This document shows, in pieces, positions 31,544 to 40,589 of a stretch of 64,000 nucleotides of DNA. The notes beneath the pieces are model-generated. The model was not told the DNA's origin and searched no databases. It saw nothing but the letters and a program-made list of their open reading frames with translations. Position numbers and translations under genes: made by a program. Position 1 is the first letter of the stretch; each line of letters opens with the position of its first letter. The DNA is from Propionibacterium sp. (GTDB lineage Bacteria; Actinomycetota; Actinomycetes; Propionibacteriales; Propionibacteriaceae), in assembly GCA_012839035.1 (NCBI GenBank), contig DUOB01000004.1:1-64000 (forward strand). Reading direction: 5' to 3'.

Positions 31544-32329
31544 TCAGACGTGCACCAGGATCTCGCCGTGGGTCATCATGATCCAGCCATCGGGGTCGTC
31601 GGCCCACGCCTTCCATGCGTGGGACATCGCGGTGAGGGTCGCTTGGTCAACACCGTGGTCGCGGGCCCGGTCGGCGAACCGGGAGTGCAGGATGCGGTCG
31701 GCCCAGGTGCCGCCCCAGTACGCCCGGTCGTCCGGTGTCGCGAAGCACCACACCGAGGCGCTCGGGGTCACATCCGTGCAGCCGGCGGCGTGGGCCCAGG
31801 CCAGCAGCTTCGGTCCGGCGTCGGGGTCGCCACCGTCGGCGCGGGCCAGCGTGCGATAGAGCTCCAGCCACTGCGCGAGCTCATCGCTGAGTGGATGGAT
31901 CGACATCGTCCGATAATCCACGTCGCGAACCGCGATGAGCCCACCGGGCCGGACCACGCGGCGCATCTCCCGCAGGGCCTGGACAGGATCGGTCACGTGC
32001 TGCAGCACCTGGTGGGCATGGGCCACATCGACGTGTCCGTCCGGCAGTGACAGGGCATGCACGTCGGCGATGCAGAATTCGACGTTCGACGCGCTGACGC
32101 CGGCGCGGGTCGTGGCGAGGGTGACGTCGTCGATCTCGGTCGCGATCACCCGGTCGACCCTGGTCGCCAGATCCGCGGTGATCGTGCCGGGTCCGGCGCC
32201 GATGTCGAGCAGCGTCATCTCCGCGGTGAGGTGGGGCAGCAGATAACCGGCGGAGTTGGCGGCGGTGCGCCAGCCGTGGGCCCGCAGGACCGAGGCGTGG
32301 TGCCCGTGCATGTAACGATGCGTGCTCAT
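31544..32329 (-). CDS. Class I SAM-dependent methyltransferase
   Basis: 261 residues. Motif I is LLDIGAGPGTITADLATR (SAM binding), followed by IATEIDD, the acidic motif FCIADVHALSLPDGHVDVAHAHQVLQHVTDPVQALREMRRVVRPGG, which is the UbiE/Methyltransf_11 pattern. The substrate is not evident. It converges with ku and is upstream-adjacent to the divergently placed PHP gene's neighbour, with no obvious operon partner. Confidence 0.88.
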   Translation of the reverse strand: MSTHRYMHGHHASVLRAHGWRTAANSAGYLLPHLTAEMTLLDIGAGPGTITADLATRVDRVIATEIDDVTLATTRAGVSASNVEFCIADVHALSLPDGHVDVAHAHQVLQHVTDPVQALREMRRVVRPGGLIAVRDVDYRTMSIHPLSDELAQWLELYRTLARADGGDPDAGPKLLAWAHAAGCTDVTPSASVWCFATPDDRAYWGGTWADRILHSRFADRARDHGVDQATLTAMSHAWKAWADDPDGWIMMTHGEILVHV

Positions 32330-32398
32330 GTCAGGAGCCTGCCAGGAGGAGCTTCGAGAGGACTCGTTGTCCGAGCCCGCTCGTCCTGGGCTGCGAGA

Positions 32399-32869
32399 CT
32401 ATTTCTGGAGCCAGCGCAGCGCCACGCGCTCTTCGGCCTTGATGCCGTCCATGATCGCCGGGGCCGACATCTTCTCCAGCTTCTTGCCCACCAGCGGAAT
32501 CTTCACGGTGAGGTCGCCGCGGATGTCGATGCGCGTGCCGCTTCCCACCGGGGTGAGGGTGACCGTGCCGGGCATGGAGATCGGCTGTCCCGGGGACTTC
32601 AGGCTGAGGGTGGCCGTCCGGCCGCCATCGGGCTCCGCCGCGGACCATGCGCGCTCCTCGACGATGCGGATCGAGTCACCGGTGAACTTCTTGGCGGCAT
32701 CCGGTGCGGCGAGGACGCGCTCGCTCGACGTGGTCATTCCGTCGACCCGCACGGTGTGCTCCAGTGCACCGGCTTCCTTCGCGACCTCGGCGAGGAAGTC
32801 CTGATTGGTCATCATGTCGAACACGGTTCCGGGGTCGGCGGGAAAATCGAGGCTTGTGTTGATCTCCAT
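32399..32869 (-). CDS. DUF2505 family protein (START-like)
   Basis: 156 residues if started at ATG 32869 (MEINTSLDFPADPGTVFDMM), the usual family N-terminus; an ATG ten codons upstream is an alternative. The sequence follows the DUF2505 pattern of a SRPBCC/START-like ligand-binding fold: DPGTVFDMMTNQDFLAEVAKEAGA, then VTLTPVGSGTRIDIRGDLTVKIPLVGKKLEKM. Ligand and role are unknown. Divergent from the PHP gene. Confidence 0.82.
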   Translation of the reverse strand: MEINTSLDFPADPGTVFDMMTNQDFLAEVAKEAGALEHTVRVDGMTTSSERVLAAPDAAKKFTGDSIRIVEERAWSAAEPDGGRTATLSLKSPGQPISMPGTVTLTPVGSGTRIDIRGDLTVKIPLVGKKLEKMSAPAIMDGIKAEERVALRWLQK

Positions 32870-33003
32870 AAGGCCCATCATGCCGGTTTCGGACAACACC
32901 GATGGTGAGGGGTACCGGCCGAGTCCCGCAGCGTTCCGGGCTGGTTGTCAGTAGCTGCGATTAGGCTGAGCGCGCGTCACCCCACGCACGAGAGGACACG
33001 CGC

Positions 33004-33852
33004 ATGCGGATCGACCTGCACAGTCACACCACGGTCTCGGATGGCACCGACACTCCGGACGAACTGTTGGCGCTCGCCCGAGCCATCGGGCTGGACGTGT
33101 TGGGGGTGACGGACCACGACACGTTCGACCATCTGCCCGCGGTGCGTCTGGCGGCCCGGAGGGAGGGGATCGAGTTGCTCGAGGGCATGGAACTCTCGTG
33201 CGAGTTCCAGGGCAAGTCGGTGCATCTGTTGGCCTATGGCATGGACCCCGAGAACGCGGACCTGCTCGAGGAGATGGCGCTCGTGCGCGCCGGGCGCACG
33301 GACCGGCTCGCCCTGATGCTCGAGCGCCTGGGTGAGCTGGGGGTGCCGGTGACGGAGGCGGAGGTGATGGCCCAGGTCGGTGAGGCACCGTCCATCGGAC
33401 GGCCGCACGTCGCGGACGCCATGGTGGCCCGTGGCCATGTGGCCTCGCGGGACCAGGCGTTCCGGGACTTCCTCGCGGACGATGGGCCGGCCTACGTCCC
33501 GCGCTACTACGTCGACCTCCATGCCGGGATCGAGTTGATCCACGCCGCCGGAGGGCTGGCGATCATTGCCCATCCGTGGGGACGGAGCAGCCGCGAGGTC
33601 CTCACGGAGGACGTCCTCACCGAGTTGGTGCGCACCCGTGGGCTCGACGGCTTCGAGGTCGACCACGAGGACCACGATGAGGCTGATCGGGCGCGGTTGC
33701 GGGCGCTGGCCGATGCCCTGGACGTGTTGGGCACCGGGGCCAGCGATCACCATGGGGCGGGCAAGCCGACGATGCAGTTGGGCTGCAATCTGACGGCCCC
33801 GCCCGTGTACGCAGAGTTGCTGCGCCGGTTGGCTAGTCGTTCGACTCGCTGA
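33004..33852 (+). CDS. PHP-domain metal-dependent phosphoesterase
   Basis: 282 residues. The four PHP motifs are present: MRIDLHSHTTVSDGT, LGVTDHDTF, the Glu in GMELSCEFQGKSVHLLAYG, and late His in AIIAHPWGR and GTGASDHHGAGKP. Such stand-alone proteins include 5'-3' RNase/oligoribonucleotidase AM (RnmV/YciV) and 3',5'-nucleotide phosphatases; which reaction applies here cannot be told. GAGAGGA lies upstream of the ATG. Its end overlaps the end of the convergent helicase gene by 20 bases. Confidence 0.88.
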   Translation: MRIDLHSHTTVSDGTDTPDELLALARAIGLDVLGVTDHDTFDHLPAVRLAARREGIELLEGMELSCEFQGKSVHLLAYGMDPENADLLEEMALVRAGRTDRLALMLERLGELGVPVTEAEVMAQVGEAPSIGRPHVADAMVARGHVASRDQAFRDFLADDGPAYVPRYYVDLHAGIELIHAAGGLAIIAHPWGRSSREVLTEDVLTELVRTRGLDGFEVDHEDHDEADRARLRALADALDVLGTGASDHHGAGKPTMQLGCNLTAPPVYAELLRRLASRSTR

Positions 33853-35407
33853 CCTTGTCCTCGCCGCCTTTGCCCCGGCTGCGACGACGCCGACGACGGG
33901 GCCGCGGTGCGTCACCGCTCGTGGTGTCCTCAGCGTTGCCGGAGGCGGCGCTCTTCGGGCCTTTCGTCTCGGTGGCCGGTTCGGTGGTGGCCGTGCGGGT
34001 GGACTCCACGGGCTGACCGTTCCGCGTACGCCGACGGGAGCGCGTGCGGGCGGGGCGGGGACGACGGGGACGTTCCTGCGCTTCCTCCCGCTTCTCCGTC
34101 GCCTCCTTCAACCGACCCTTGGTGCCCTCGGGGATGGAGAGTTCCTCGAACAGATGGGGAGACGTGGAATAGGTCTCTGCGGGGTCCTCGAAGTCGAGAT
34201 CGAGCGTCTTGTTGATCACCTTCCAGCGGGTGAGGTCCTGCCAATCGACCAGCGTGATCGCGACGCCCGAGGCGCCGGCTCGACCGGTGCGACCGATGCG
34301 GTGCACATAGGTCTTGTCGTCATCCGGGCACTCGTAGTTGATGACGTGGCTGACGCCCGACACGTCGATGCCGCGAGCGGCGACGTCGGTTGCCACGAGG
34401 ACCTGGACCTTGCCCTCGCGGAACCGCTTGAGAGCGCGTTCGCGGGCCTCCTGCCGGAGGTCGCCATGAATCGCCGAACCGGCGAAGCCACGATCGACGA
34501 GGTCATCGGCGAGCCGTTGGGCGGCGCGCTTGGTGCGGCAGAAGATCATGACCTTTTCCACGTCGGTGGCCTGGAGCACCCGGCCGACGATCTCGGGCTT
34601 GTCGAGATCGTGGGCCTGATAGACGTGCTGGGTCGTCAGCGGAACGGTCGAGGACTCGTCGTGGTGTTCCGCGCGAATGTTGACCGGTTGGGTCAGGTGC
34701 GTGCGTGCGAGCGATGCGATCGCTGACGGCATGGTTGCCGAGAACAGCAGCGTCTGGCGGGACGCAGGGCTGTGGGCGATGAGCCGTTCGACGTCGGGAA
34801 GGAAGCCGAGGTCGAGCATCTCGTCGGCCTCGTCCAGCACGAGCACCTTCAGGTGGCGCAGATCAAGGGCGCCCCGATCCATGAGATCCAGGAGCCGCCC
34901 CGGCGTACCGACCACGACGTCCACACCCGCGGCCAGCGCATCGAGCTGCGGGTCGTAGCCGACTCCGCCATACACGGTCAGGACGCGCGCCTTGCGGACG
35001 GCCGACGCCACCCGGAGATCCTTGGCGACCTGGAGCGCCAGCTCCCGAGTCGGTGCGACCACGAGGGCCTGCGGTGCAACACCGTGCTCGTTGTCGACGG
35101 TGATGCGCTGGAGGAGGGAGATGCCGAAGGCCAGCGTCTTGCCGGTGCCGGTGCGCGCCTGTCCGATCATGTCCGTCCCGGCCAGCGCGATCGGGATCGA
35201 CATGGTCTGGATGGGGAAAGGATGTGTGATGCCGACGTCGGCGAGGGCCGCACAGATCTCGGGAAGCACCCCCAGATCGGCGAAGGTCGTGGTGTCGTCC
35301 TCAACAGGTTCGTCATCGGTGACGATTTCGGTGACTACGACGTCGGTCAGATCCGCTTCGTCACGCTCGGTGGTGGTGATTTCGTTGGTGGTCAGGAGAA
35401 TGTCCAT
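33833..35407 (-). CDS. DEAD-box RNA helicase (RhlE-like)
   Basis: 524 residues. Q-motif FADLGVLPEICAALADVGITHPFPIQ, motif I ARTGTGKT, Ia PTRELALQV, Ib TPGRLLDLM, II LDEADEML, III FSATMPS, V ATDVAARGIDVSGVSHVINYECP and VI HRIGRTGRAG are all present. The C-terminal extension after about 430 is Arg/Lys-rich and ends in an acidic segment, typical of RNA-binding tails. It unwinds structured RNA in ribosome assembly or decay. The adjacent divergent ferritin-like gene matches the mycobacterial Rv3211-Rv3210c pair. Confidence 0.94.
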   Translation of the reverse strand: MDILLTTNEITTTERDEADLTDVVVTEIVTDDEPVEDDTTTFADLGVLPEICAALADVGITHPFPIQTMSIPIALAGTDMIGQARTGTGKTLAFGISLLQRITVDNEHGVAPQALVVAPTRELALQVAKDLRVASAVRKARVLTVYGGVGYDPQLDALAAGVDVVVGTPGRLLDLMDRGALDLRHLKVLVLDEADEMLDLGFLPDVERLIAHSPASRQTLLFSATMPSAIASLARTHLTQPVNIRAEHHDESSTVPLTTQHVYQAHDLDKPEIVGRVLQATDVEKVMIFCRTKRAAQRLADDLVDRGFAGSAIHGDLRQEARERALKRFREGKVQVLVATDVAARGIDVSGVSHVINYECPDDDKTYVHRIGRTGRAGASGVAITLVDWQDLTRWKVINKTLDLDFEDPAETYSTSPHLFEELSIPEGTKGRLKEATEKREEAQERPRRPRPARTRSRRRTRNGQPVESTRTATTEPATETKGPKSAASGNAEDTTSGDAPRPRRRRRRSRGKGGEDKVSESND

Positions 35408-35619
35408 TCGTCAGGTCCCGGACCCGTCAGGACCCGGAGGCAGTTCGGATCCGTGCCGACACGGCACGAATCATTCGTTCCCGGCTGATGTCTAGCGTCG
35501 ACCGGCCACTATGGCGGACCCTCCGCGGGTTGCGCGGGCCACCAGATGTGGCTCCTGGCCAGGAATCGGGCGCGCCGCGAGCGCGACCACTTGGACAAAG
35601 TCTAGCTACCCTGACTCCC

Positions 35620-36324
35620 ATGGACGAAATCGTCGGTTCGATTCCCGCGGAAACGCACCCGGAGGACGCGGCCTATCGCGCCGGAGTGGTGGATCTTCTC
35701 GGAATCCTTGCCTATGGCGGCTTGACCGCCTTTCAGCGCTTGGCCGATGACGCGGCAACAGCCCCCACGCTCGCGGATCAGGTCATGACTTCCTCCATGG
35801 CGGTCGTCCAGTTCCGCAATTTCGAGGCCGTACGCGATCACCTCTGGACCTTCGATGTCGACGTGCTCGACGCGATGGAACCCTTCCACCGGGCCTTCGA
35901 CGACTATCACGAGAGGGCACAGCCCAAGATCTGGCTGGAGACTCTGGTGTCGGCCTACGTGGGGGACGGATTCGCCGCGGACTTCTATCGCGAGATCGCA
36001 GCCTATGTCGATGCCAACACCCGGGCGCTCGTCGACGAGGTGCTCACGACGGACCGGCAAACCGACTACATCGTCGGCCGGGTGCGCCAAGCCATCGCCG
36101 ACGAGCCCGCCGTCGGCGGCCGACTCGCCCTGTGGGGACGCCGGCTGGTGGGGGAGGCGTTGACCCAAGCCCAGCGGGTCGCCAGCGAACGGAGTGCCCT
36201 CACCGGCCTCATCAGCGGGACCGTCAATCGCTCCGGCATGGACCTCGCCATGATCGGGCGGATGCTGACCAGACTCGTGGAGAATCACGCCCTCCGGATG
36301 GACCGGCTGGGGCTCGCCAGTTAG
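35620..36324 (+). CDS. Ferritin-like fold protein
   Basis: 234 residues, almost wholly helical. The pattern YRAGVVDLLGILAYGGLTAFQRLADDAATAPTLADQ, then FRNFEAVRDHL, then AYVGDGFAADFYREIAAYVD corresponds to the ferritin-like proteins of actinobacteria, distantly related to the MiaE (tRNA hydroxylase) fold. Candidate metal ligands (Glu, His) are scattered along the helices but I cannot assign a complete di-iron site. No clear Shine-Dalgarno precedes ATG 35620. It ends in a 4-base overlap with the convergent glutaredoxin-like gene. Confidence 0.75.
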   Translation: MDEIVGSIPAETHPEDAAYRAGVVDLLGILAYGGLTAFQRLADDAATAPTLADQVMTSSMAVVQFRNFEAVRDHLWTFDVDVLDAMEPFHRAFDDYHERAQPKIWLETLVSAYVGDGFAADFYREIAAYVDANTRALVDEVLTTDRQTDYIVGRVRQAIADEPAVGGRLALWGRRLVGEALTQAQRVASERSALTGLISGTVNRSGMDLAMIGRMLTRLVENHALRMDRLGLAS

Positions 36325-36776
36325 TCGCTGGCTTCAGCGGCATCCGGCGGCAGGAGATGCCGTCCGACCCAGTGCGGATCGGGGTTGCGCTTCAGCTCCT
36401 CACCGATCACCACAGTGGGCGTCAACAGGTCGCCCCGGTTGACCTCCCGCATCCATTCCTCGGCTTCCGGGTCGGCGATCGCATCGATCCACAGGGCCTT
36501 CCTGGCGATGCCGCCCAGCGCCAGCCGCAGGCGGATGCAGAAGAAGTCACCCGGCTTGAAATAGATCGCGACCCGGTCGGGTGCCGCCAGCGCCTGAGCG
36601 CGCGTGGCGCGTGGACGGGGGAACATGAGAGGCGAGAACACGAACGCCGCCGGCAGCAGGATCCCGGCCCACACGAGCCCTTCGGATTCCTGCAGCGCCA
36701 CCTTGAGCGCGACATAGAGCGCAATCAGGGCGAGCAGAGCCAGCGAGATGCCCCAGCGCCGCAGGAAGCGATGCAC
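36321..36776 (-). CDS. Membrane-anchored glutaredoxin/mycoredoxin-like protein with D-x-x-C in place of C-x-x-C
   Basis: 151 residues from GTG 36776. Two hydrophobic helices at about 9-27 and 34-48 are followed by a glutaredoxin-like domain: VAIYFKPGDFFCIRLRLAL, then IDAIADPEAEEWMREVNRGDLLTPTVVIGEE and a C-terminal NPDPHWVGRHLL. Aligned to mycoredoxin (the position of CGYC), the first and nucleophilic Cys is Asp, and only the second Cys remains. Standard thiol-disulphide exchange is therefore unlikely. The start follows the DUF3107 stop (TGAGGTG), so the two are coupled. Confidence 0.72.
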   Translation of the reverse strand: MHRFLRRWGISLALLALIALYVALKVALQESEGLVWAGILLPAAFVFSPLMFPRPRATRAQALAAPDRVAIYFKPGDFFCIRLRLALGGIARKALWIDAIADPEAEEWMREVNRGDLLTPTVVIGEELKRNPDPHWVGRHLLPPDAAEASD

Positions 36777-36777
36777 C

Positions 36778-37002
36778 TCAGATGTCGCCGAACCCGACGC
36801 GGCGAGCGTGTTCCTTGCCAAGATCGAGATAGGCAATCGTTGCCGCCCGGATGATCGTGGTGCCGCCCTTGTTGTCGGTGAGCGTCAGCAGGCCGTCGTC
36901 CGCCATGGCCTTCTTGAAGGCCTCGGAGACCTCGGTGGCGGTCTCATCGGTTTCGACGGTGAGTTCGCGGTTGATGTGCTGGATCCCGACTTTGACTTCC
37001 AC
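36778..37002 (-). CDS. DUF3107 family protein
   Basis: 74 residues from GTG 37002 with a strong AAGGAGGAAC ribosome-binding site. The sequence VEVKVGIQHINRELTVETDETATEV followed by GLLTLTDNKGGTTIIRAATIAYLDLG is the conserved DUF3107 pattern (mycobacterial Rv3208A). No function is known. In mycobacteria it lies beside a TetR gene; here that TetR gene is about 14 kb away, beyond the PknG operon. Confidence 0.9.
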   Translation of the reverse strand: MEVKVGIQHINRELTVETDETATEVSEAFKKAMADDGLLTLTDNKGGTTIIRAATIAYLDLGKEHARRVGFGDI

Positions 37003-37107
37003 AGTTCCTCCTTGGATGGCGGACGGTGTCCGCGTGCGACTCCCACCGTGCCACAACGCCGGAAGCGTTTCCGAACCTGTTCGCCGACGGCGCAGGCCCG
37101 GTCCGGA

Positions 37108-38277
37108 TCAGACGGTGGCCGTCCGGTGTCGCCGGCCGGGCCGAACGACCAGCAGACCGACCGCCGCGATCAGCAAGCCCACGCCGAGGAGCACCCAGCC
37201 CGGCGTACGCGGGAAGAGCGACAGCAGCCAGGGCACGAAGAAGCCCAGATAGGTGACGCAATAGAAGACGGCCACCCCCGGGGCCAGCAGGGGGGAGGGG
37301 ACGTTGCGTTCGACCTCGCGCAGACCGGCCACCATGAGCGTGCCATAGGTGGCTCCCAACACAGGTGTCGTCAGCAACATCAGCCAGACCGTGTCCAGTG
37401 CCAGCGCAGCCATGGCGAGGCCGAGCCCGATGAGGAGCAGGACCAGACCGAGCATGACGCTCTGGCCGGGACGTGCTGCCTCGAATCGACGCACGGGTGC
37501 CTGGACGAGGACGCCGGTCAGCAGCGTGGCACCCGCGATGAAGCCGGTGAGCAAATAGGGCGCGATGGTGAGATCGCCCGCCAAGCGCGTCGGCAGGACG
37601 ACGAAGGCGATGGTCGGAGCACCGAACACCCAGGGTGCAGCCGGTGCGACGCGGAGGAGGAACCAGGGCTGGGCGACGGCGCGCGCGACCGCGCCGACCG
37701 TCGGGGTCGCCTGGTCCACGCGCGGCGGCTCCGGAGCAGTCCAGGCGAACACGAGCGTGACTGCCGTCGCTGCCACGTGCAGCAGATAGGGCGTGACCTG
37801 GGGAGCGGGTGCCAGGTCGGCGACCAGCCCGGCCACGAGGGGGCCCCCGCCGAAGCCCGCGGACAGAGCGATGGTCGCCCGACGAGCCCCGGTGCCGAGG
37901 GGCGCGCCCGCGGAGAGCTCCTTGATCCAGGCAGTCCCCGCGCCCATGGCGGTGCCCGTCGCGATGCCGGCCACGACCCGCCCTGCGTACAGTGCCCAGA
38001 TCTGATCCGCGCCGAGAATGAGCAGACCGCTCGCCAGTCCGGCCAGCACCAGCGCCAGTCGGACGATCGGACGCAAGCCGTGATGGGCCGAGAGCCAAGC
38101 AGCGCCGAGCAGGGCCGGCATGAGTCCAACGACATAGGCGGCGAACATCAAGGTGACGCTGGAGTCGCTCAGCCCGTCCACCTGCCGATAGACCAGCAGC
38201 GTCGACGCGAACTGGTTGGCGCCCCAACCGATCGTGGCCAGCGCCAACGCCACACGAACCCAGGATCGAGACGTCAC
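37108..38277 (-). CDS. Major facilitator superfamily transporter
   Basis: 389 residues, twelve predicted helices with a central loop near 190-200. The motif-A-like loop is AAWLSAHHGLRPIVRLAL, and YAGRVVAGIATGTAMGAGTAWIKEL resembles a drug-exporter type MFS core. The substrate is unknown. It starts with GTG 38277, 87 bases after the FHA gene on the same strand, so read-through from the large operon is possible. Confidence 0.88.
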   Translation of the reverse strand: MTSRSWVRVALALATIGWGANQFASTLLVYRQVDGLSDSSVTLMFAAYVVGLMPALLGAAWLSAHHGLRPIVRLALVLAGLASGLLILGADQIWALYAGRVVAGIATGTAMGAGTAWIKELSAGAPLGTGARRATIALSAGFGGGPLVAGLVADLAPAPQVTPYLLHVAATAVTLVFAWTAPEPPRVDQATPTVGAVARAVAQPWFLLRVAPAAPWVFGAPTIAFVVLPTRLAGDLTIAPYLLTGFIAGATLLTGVLVQAPVRRFEAARPGQSVMLGLVLLLIGLGLAMAALALDTVWLMLLTTPVLGATYGTLMVAGLREVERNVPSPLLAPGVAVFYCVTYLGFFVPWLLSLFPRTPGWVLLGVGLLIAAVGLLVVRPGRRHRTATV

Positions 38278-38364
38278 GCCCGCGAGTTTAGAGGCAGATC
38301 TCCTGCAGCTGACTGTGTCCGGTCAGCCTTTCTCGCAGAGGGCCGGGGTACGCAGCAAAGTTGG

Positions 38365-39288
38365 TCAGGTGCTTGCGTACGTTTCCTGCTCCTCGGGCGT
38401 CGCACGACGCAGGACCAGTCGCGTCCACGCACCGAGGAAGATCCGCTCGTCGCCGGACAGTTCGCGACGGCGGCCCGTGGGGATCGGCGTGTTCGGCATG
38501 CCACCCGAGGCATCGGCCACGAACGTGCCGTTGGCGGAGCCCAAGTCCTCGATGAACCACCGGGTGCCGTCGGTTGTCAGCTGGGCCTGGCGCCGGCTGA
38601 TGCCGGTGTCCGGTTCGCAGTCGACGTCCGGGCGGATATTGCGGCTGCGGGAGGGACGCCCGATCAGCAGTGAGCGTTTGCGCAGAGGAACGATCTCCGG
38701 CAACCCCGGTGATGGCATCGGGTCAGGGCTCTCCTGCAGCGAATACCACTCCGGGTCGACCCAGATCTCCAGGACCCATTCGAACGATTCGGTGGCCTCG
38801 TCGAGATCGGCAGCCGGGGAAGCCCACCGACCGCCTGTCGGGGCATCCAGTGCAGAAGCCGGCGGCGAAGGCATCGGGGGCGCGGGCGGTGCCGTTGGGG
38901 TGACGTCAGGTCCCTCGGCGGACGGCGCTGCATCGCCTTCCGGTGTGGGTGAAGCGTCCGGAGGCGACGGTTGAGCAGAGGTCCCGGCGAGCTGGTCGGG
39001 TGTGTCCGCGTCCGGCAGCGGAGTATCCAGATCGAGGATCGACGGCTCGGGTGGCCTCGGCATCGTGCCGGTGGTGTAGTCGTATCCACACGCTTCGCAG
39101 AACAGCGCTCCGGGGGCATTCATCACCGCACAGTTGGGGCAGACCACACCGATCGGCTTCGGTTGGTCCGCCGGCGCGGGGGCTGCTTTCGCCGGCGCGG
39201 CACCGACGGACCCGATCGGCGACCCACAGGTGTCGCAATAGTCGGTCGATTCGCTGGGGTGCCCGTTGGGGCAGGTGGCAGCTGCCAT
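38365..39288 (-). CDS. FHA-domain protein with N-terminal zinc ribbons
   Basis: 307 residues, last gene of the PknG operon. Two zinc ribbons open the protein: CPNGHPSESTDYCDTCG and CPNCAVMNAPGALFCEACG. A Pro/Ala/Ser-rich acidic linker (about 75-165) follows, with TESFEWVLEIWVDPEWY after it. The FHA domain occupies about 205-290: LIGRPSRSRNI, ISRRQAQL and DLGSANGTFV, so the phosphothreonine-binding residues are intact. It should read Thr phosphorylation, presumably made by the kinase of this operon. It starts two bases after the VWA gene ends. Confidence 0.9.
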   Translation of the reverse strand: MAAATCPNGHPSESTDYCDTCGSPIGSVGAAPAKAAPAPADQPKPIGVVCPNCAVMNAPGALFCEACGYDYTTGTMPRPPEPSILDLDTPLPDADTPDQLAGTSAQPSPPDASPTPEGDAAPSAEGPDVTPTAPPAPPMPSPPASALDAPTGGRWASPAADLDEATESFEWVLEIWVDPEWYSLQESPDPMPSPGLPEIVPLRKRSLLIGRPSRSRNIRPDVDCEPDTGISRRQAQLTTDGTRWFIEDLGSANGTFVADASGGMPNTPIPTGRRRELSGDERIFLGAWTRLVLRRATPEEQETYAST

Positions 39289-39290
39289 TG

Positions 39291-40568
39291 TCAGCCTCGG
39301 ATCCTGGTGGTCTTGGTGGAGGCGGTGTCGAGGGCCATCTCGTCCGCCTTGTCGACGGCTTTCTTCAACCTGACCGTACCCGTTTCGACGTCCTGCACAT
39401 CGACGACCTTCCGCAGTTTTGCGGTCGCTTCATCGTTGCCGGTTTCCGCGGCCAGTTGGACCGCCCGGCCGAGCTTCGTCGTTGCGGTGGCGTCGTCACC
39501 TGCAGCTTTGGCCGCCAGCCCCTGCTGGATCGCCTCGGCCAGCTCGGTCTGGCCCGTGTAGTGCGCCACGGCTGGATTGATCCGCGTCGTGAGGGTGCCA
39601 TCGGATGACCACTTCGCCTTGACCAGGCCCTGCGTCACGACCTCGTCACGCACCGAGAGCTGTACGCGGGCCGCCAGCTGCTCCTGGCCGACAGCTTTCG
39701 CGGGGAGGCGGATCGCGACGTGATAGTCGCGGGACTCGTCGCCCCAGGCTCCGGTCGGATAGCCGCGGGTGAGCGGGTTGACCTGGCGGGAACGGTTGGT
39801 GAGGTCTTCGACCGTGGGGGAGACCTGGCGTACGAACATCACCTGCGCGCCCTGGGGCGCCCAGACCCGCAGCTCCGCCTCGGCGACCCCGCGGCCCATC
39901 GACTTCTGCATCAGCTCGGCGAAGACCGCGCCCATCTGGGTCGGGTGGGGGATGATATCGACCGTTCCGAGGAGGGCCTGGGCCACTCGACGAATCTCGG
40001 AGACCTTCCAGTCGACGCCGATCCCGCGGCAGTCACACTGGAACTGGCCGATGGACGCCTGGATGGCAGCGTCCAGCTGCTGTGGCGTCTCGTTGTGGTT
40101 CTCGCCGTCCGTCAACAGGATCGCGTGGCGTTGGGTGAGGCCCGGGATCGAATTGAACAGGGCCCGGGTCAGATTCAGCCAGGACCCGATGGCGGTGCCA
40201 CCATCGGAATGGAAATAGCGGATGGCCTGTGCAGCCTGGAAGCGGGTGGAGGAGTCCATGCGGACCATGCCCTGTCCGCCCCGGGTGACCGGATAGGCCA
40301 GATAGGCCTGATGGTTGCCGGCGACGACGGCGAACCACGTCCCGTCGACGATGTGGTCGAGCGCCACGATCGCCGCGTTCTTGGCGGCCTCCATGTTGCT
40401 CTCGCCCATGGAACCGGACGTGTCCACGATGATGATCTCCCCGGCGCCGCCGCCGCTCTGACCGGCCGTGCCTGCGCCGGAGCAGCTCACCGTGACGATC
40501 GCGTTGACATCGGTGCCGCCATCGGGGAGGAATTCGTTCTGATAGACGGCCGAAGTGAAATCTGCCAT
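39291..40568 (-). CDS. VWA-domain protein
   Basis: 425 residues, no signal peptide. The von Willebrand A domain (about 44-225) has an intact MIDAS: DTSGS at 49-53, the Thr region in SDGGTAIGSWL and Asp in ILLTDGENHNE. After it comes a beta-rich part with ELRVWAPQGAQVMFVRQVSPTVEDLT and YHVAIRLPAKAVGQ, and a helical Ala/Lys-rich tail (from about 345). Such proteins serve as metal-dependent interaction scaffolds beside FHA, PP2C and kinase proteins. The gene lies between the phosphatase and FHA genes. Confidence 0.9.
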   Translation of the reverse strand: MADFTSAVYQNEFLPDGGTDVNAIVTVSCSGAGTAGQSGGGAGEIIIVDTSGSMGESNMEAAKNAAIVALDHIVDGTWFAVVAGNHQAYLAYPVTRGGQGMVRMDSSTRFQAAQAIRYFHSDGGTAIGSWLNLTRALFNSIPGLTQRHAILLTDGENHNETPQQLDAAIQASIGQFQCDCRGIGVDWKVSEIRRVAQALLGTVDIIPHPTQMGAVFAELMQKSMGRGVAEAELRVWAPQGAQVMFVRQVSPTVEDLTNRSRQVNPLTRGYPTGAWGDESRDYHVAIRLPAKAVGQEQLAARVQLSVRDEVVTQGLVKAKWSSDGTLTTRINPAVAHYTGQTELAEAIQQGLAAKAAGDDATATTKLGRAVQLAAETGNDEATAKLRKVVDVQDVETGTVRLKKAVDKADEMALDTASTKTTRIRG

Positions 40569-40589
40569 GGTCCTGCTCTTCTCCCTGCG

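Noticed and set aside
31519..31545. GC-rich hairpin between ku and the convergent methyltransferase gene as a terminator
   Set aside because: Six-bp outer stem with no T-run on either strand and overlap with the methyltransferase stop; too weak to list as a feature.
38282..38340. Inverted repeat GCTGAC-TGTGTCCG-GTCAGC after the FHA gene as operon terminator
   Set aside because: Stem of six pairs with only a weak pyrimidine tract, and on the strand opposite to the operon; read-through into the MFS gene cannot be excluded.
36748..38673. Long plus-strand open frame of about 640 codons opposite the DUF3107 and MFS genes
   Set aside because: Gln/Arg/Gly-rich translation without any domain, running across two well-supported genes and their gap; a shadow of minus-strand coding.
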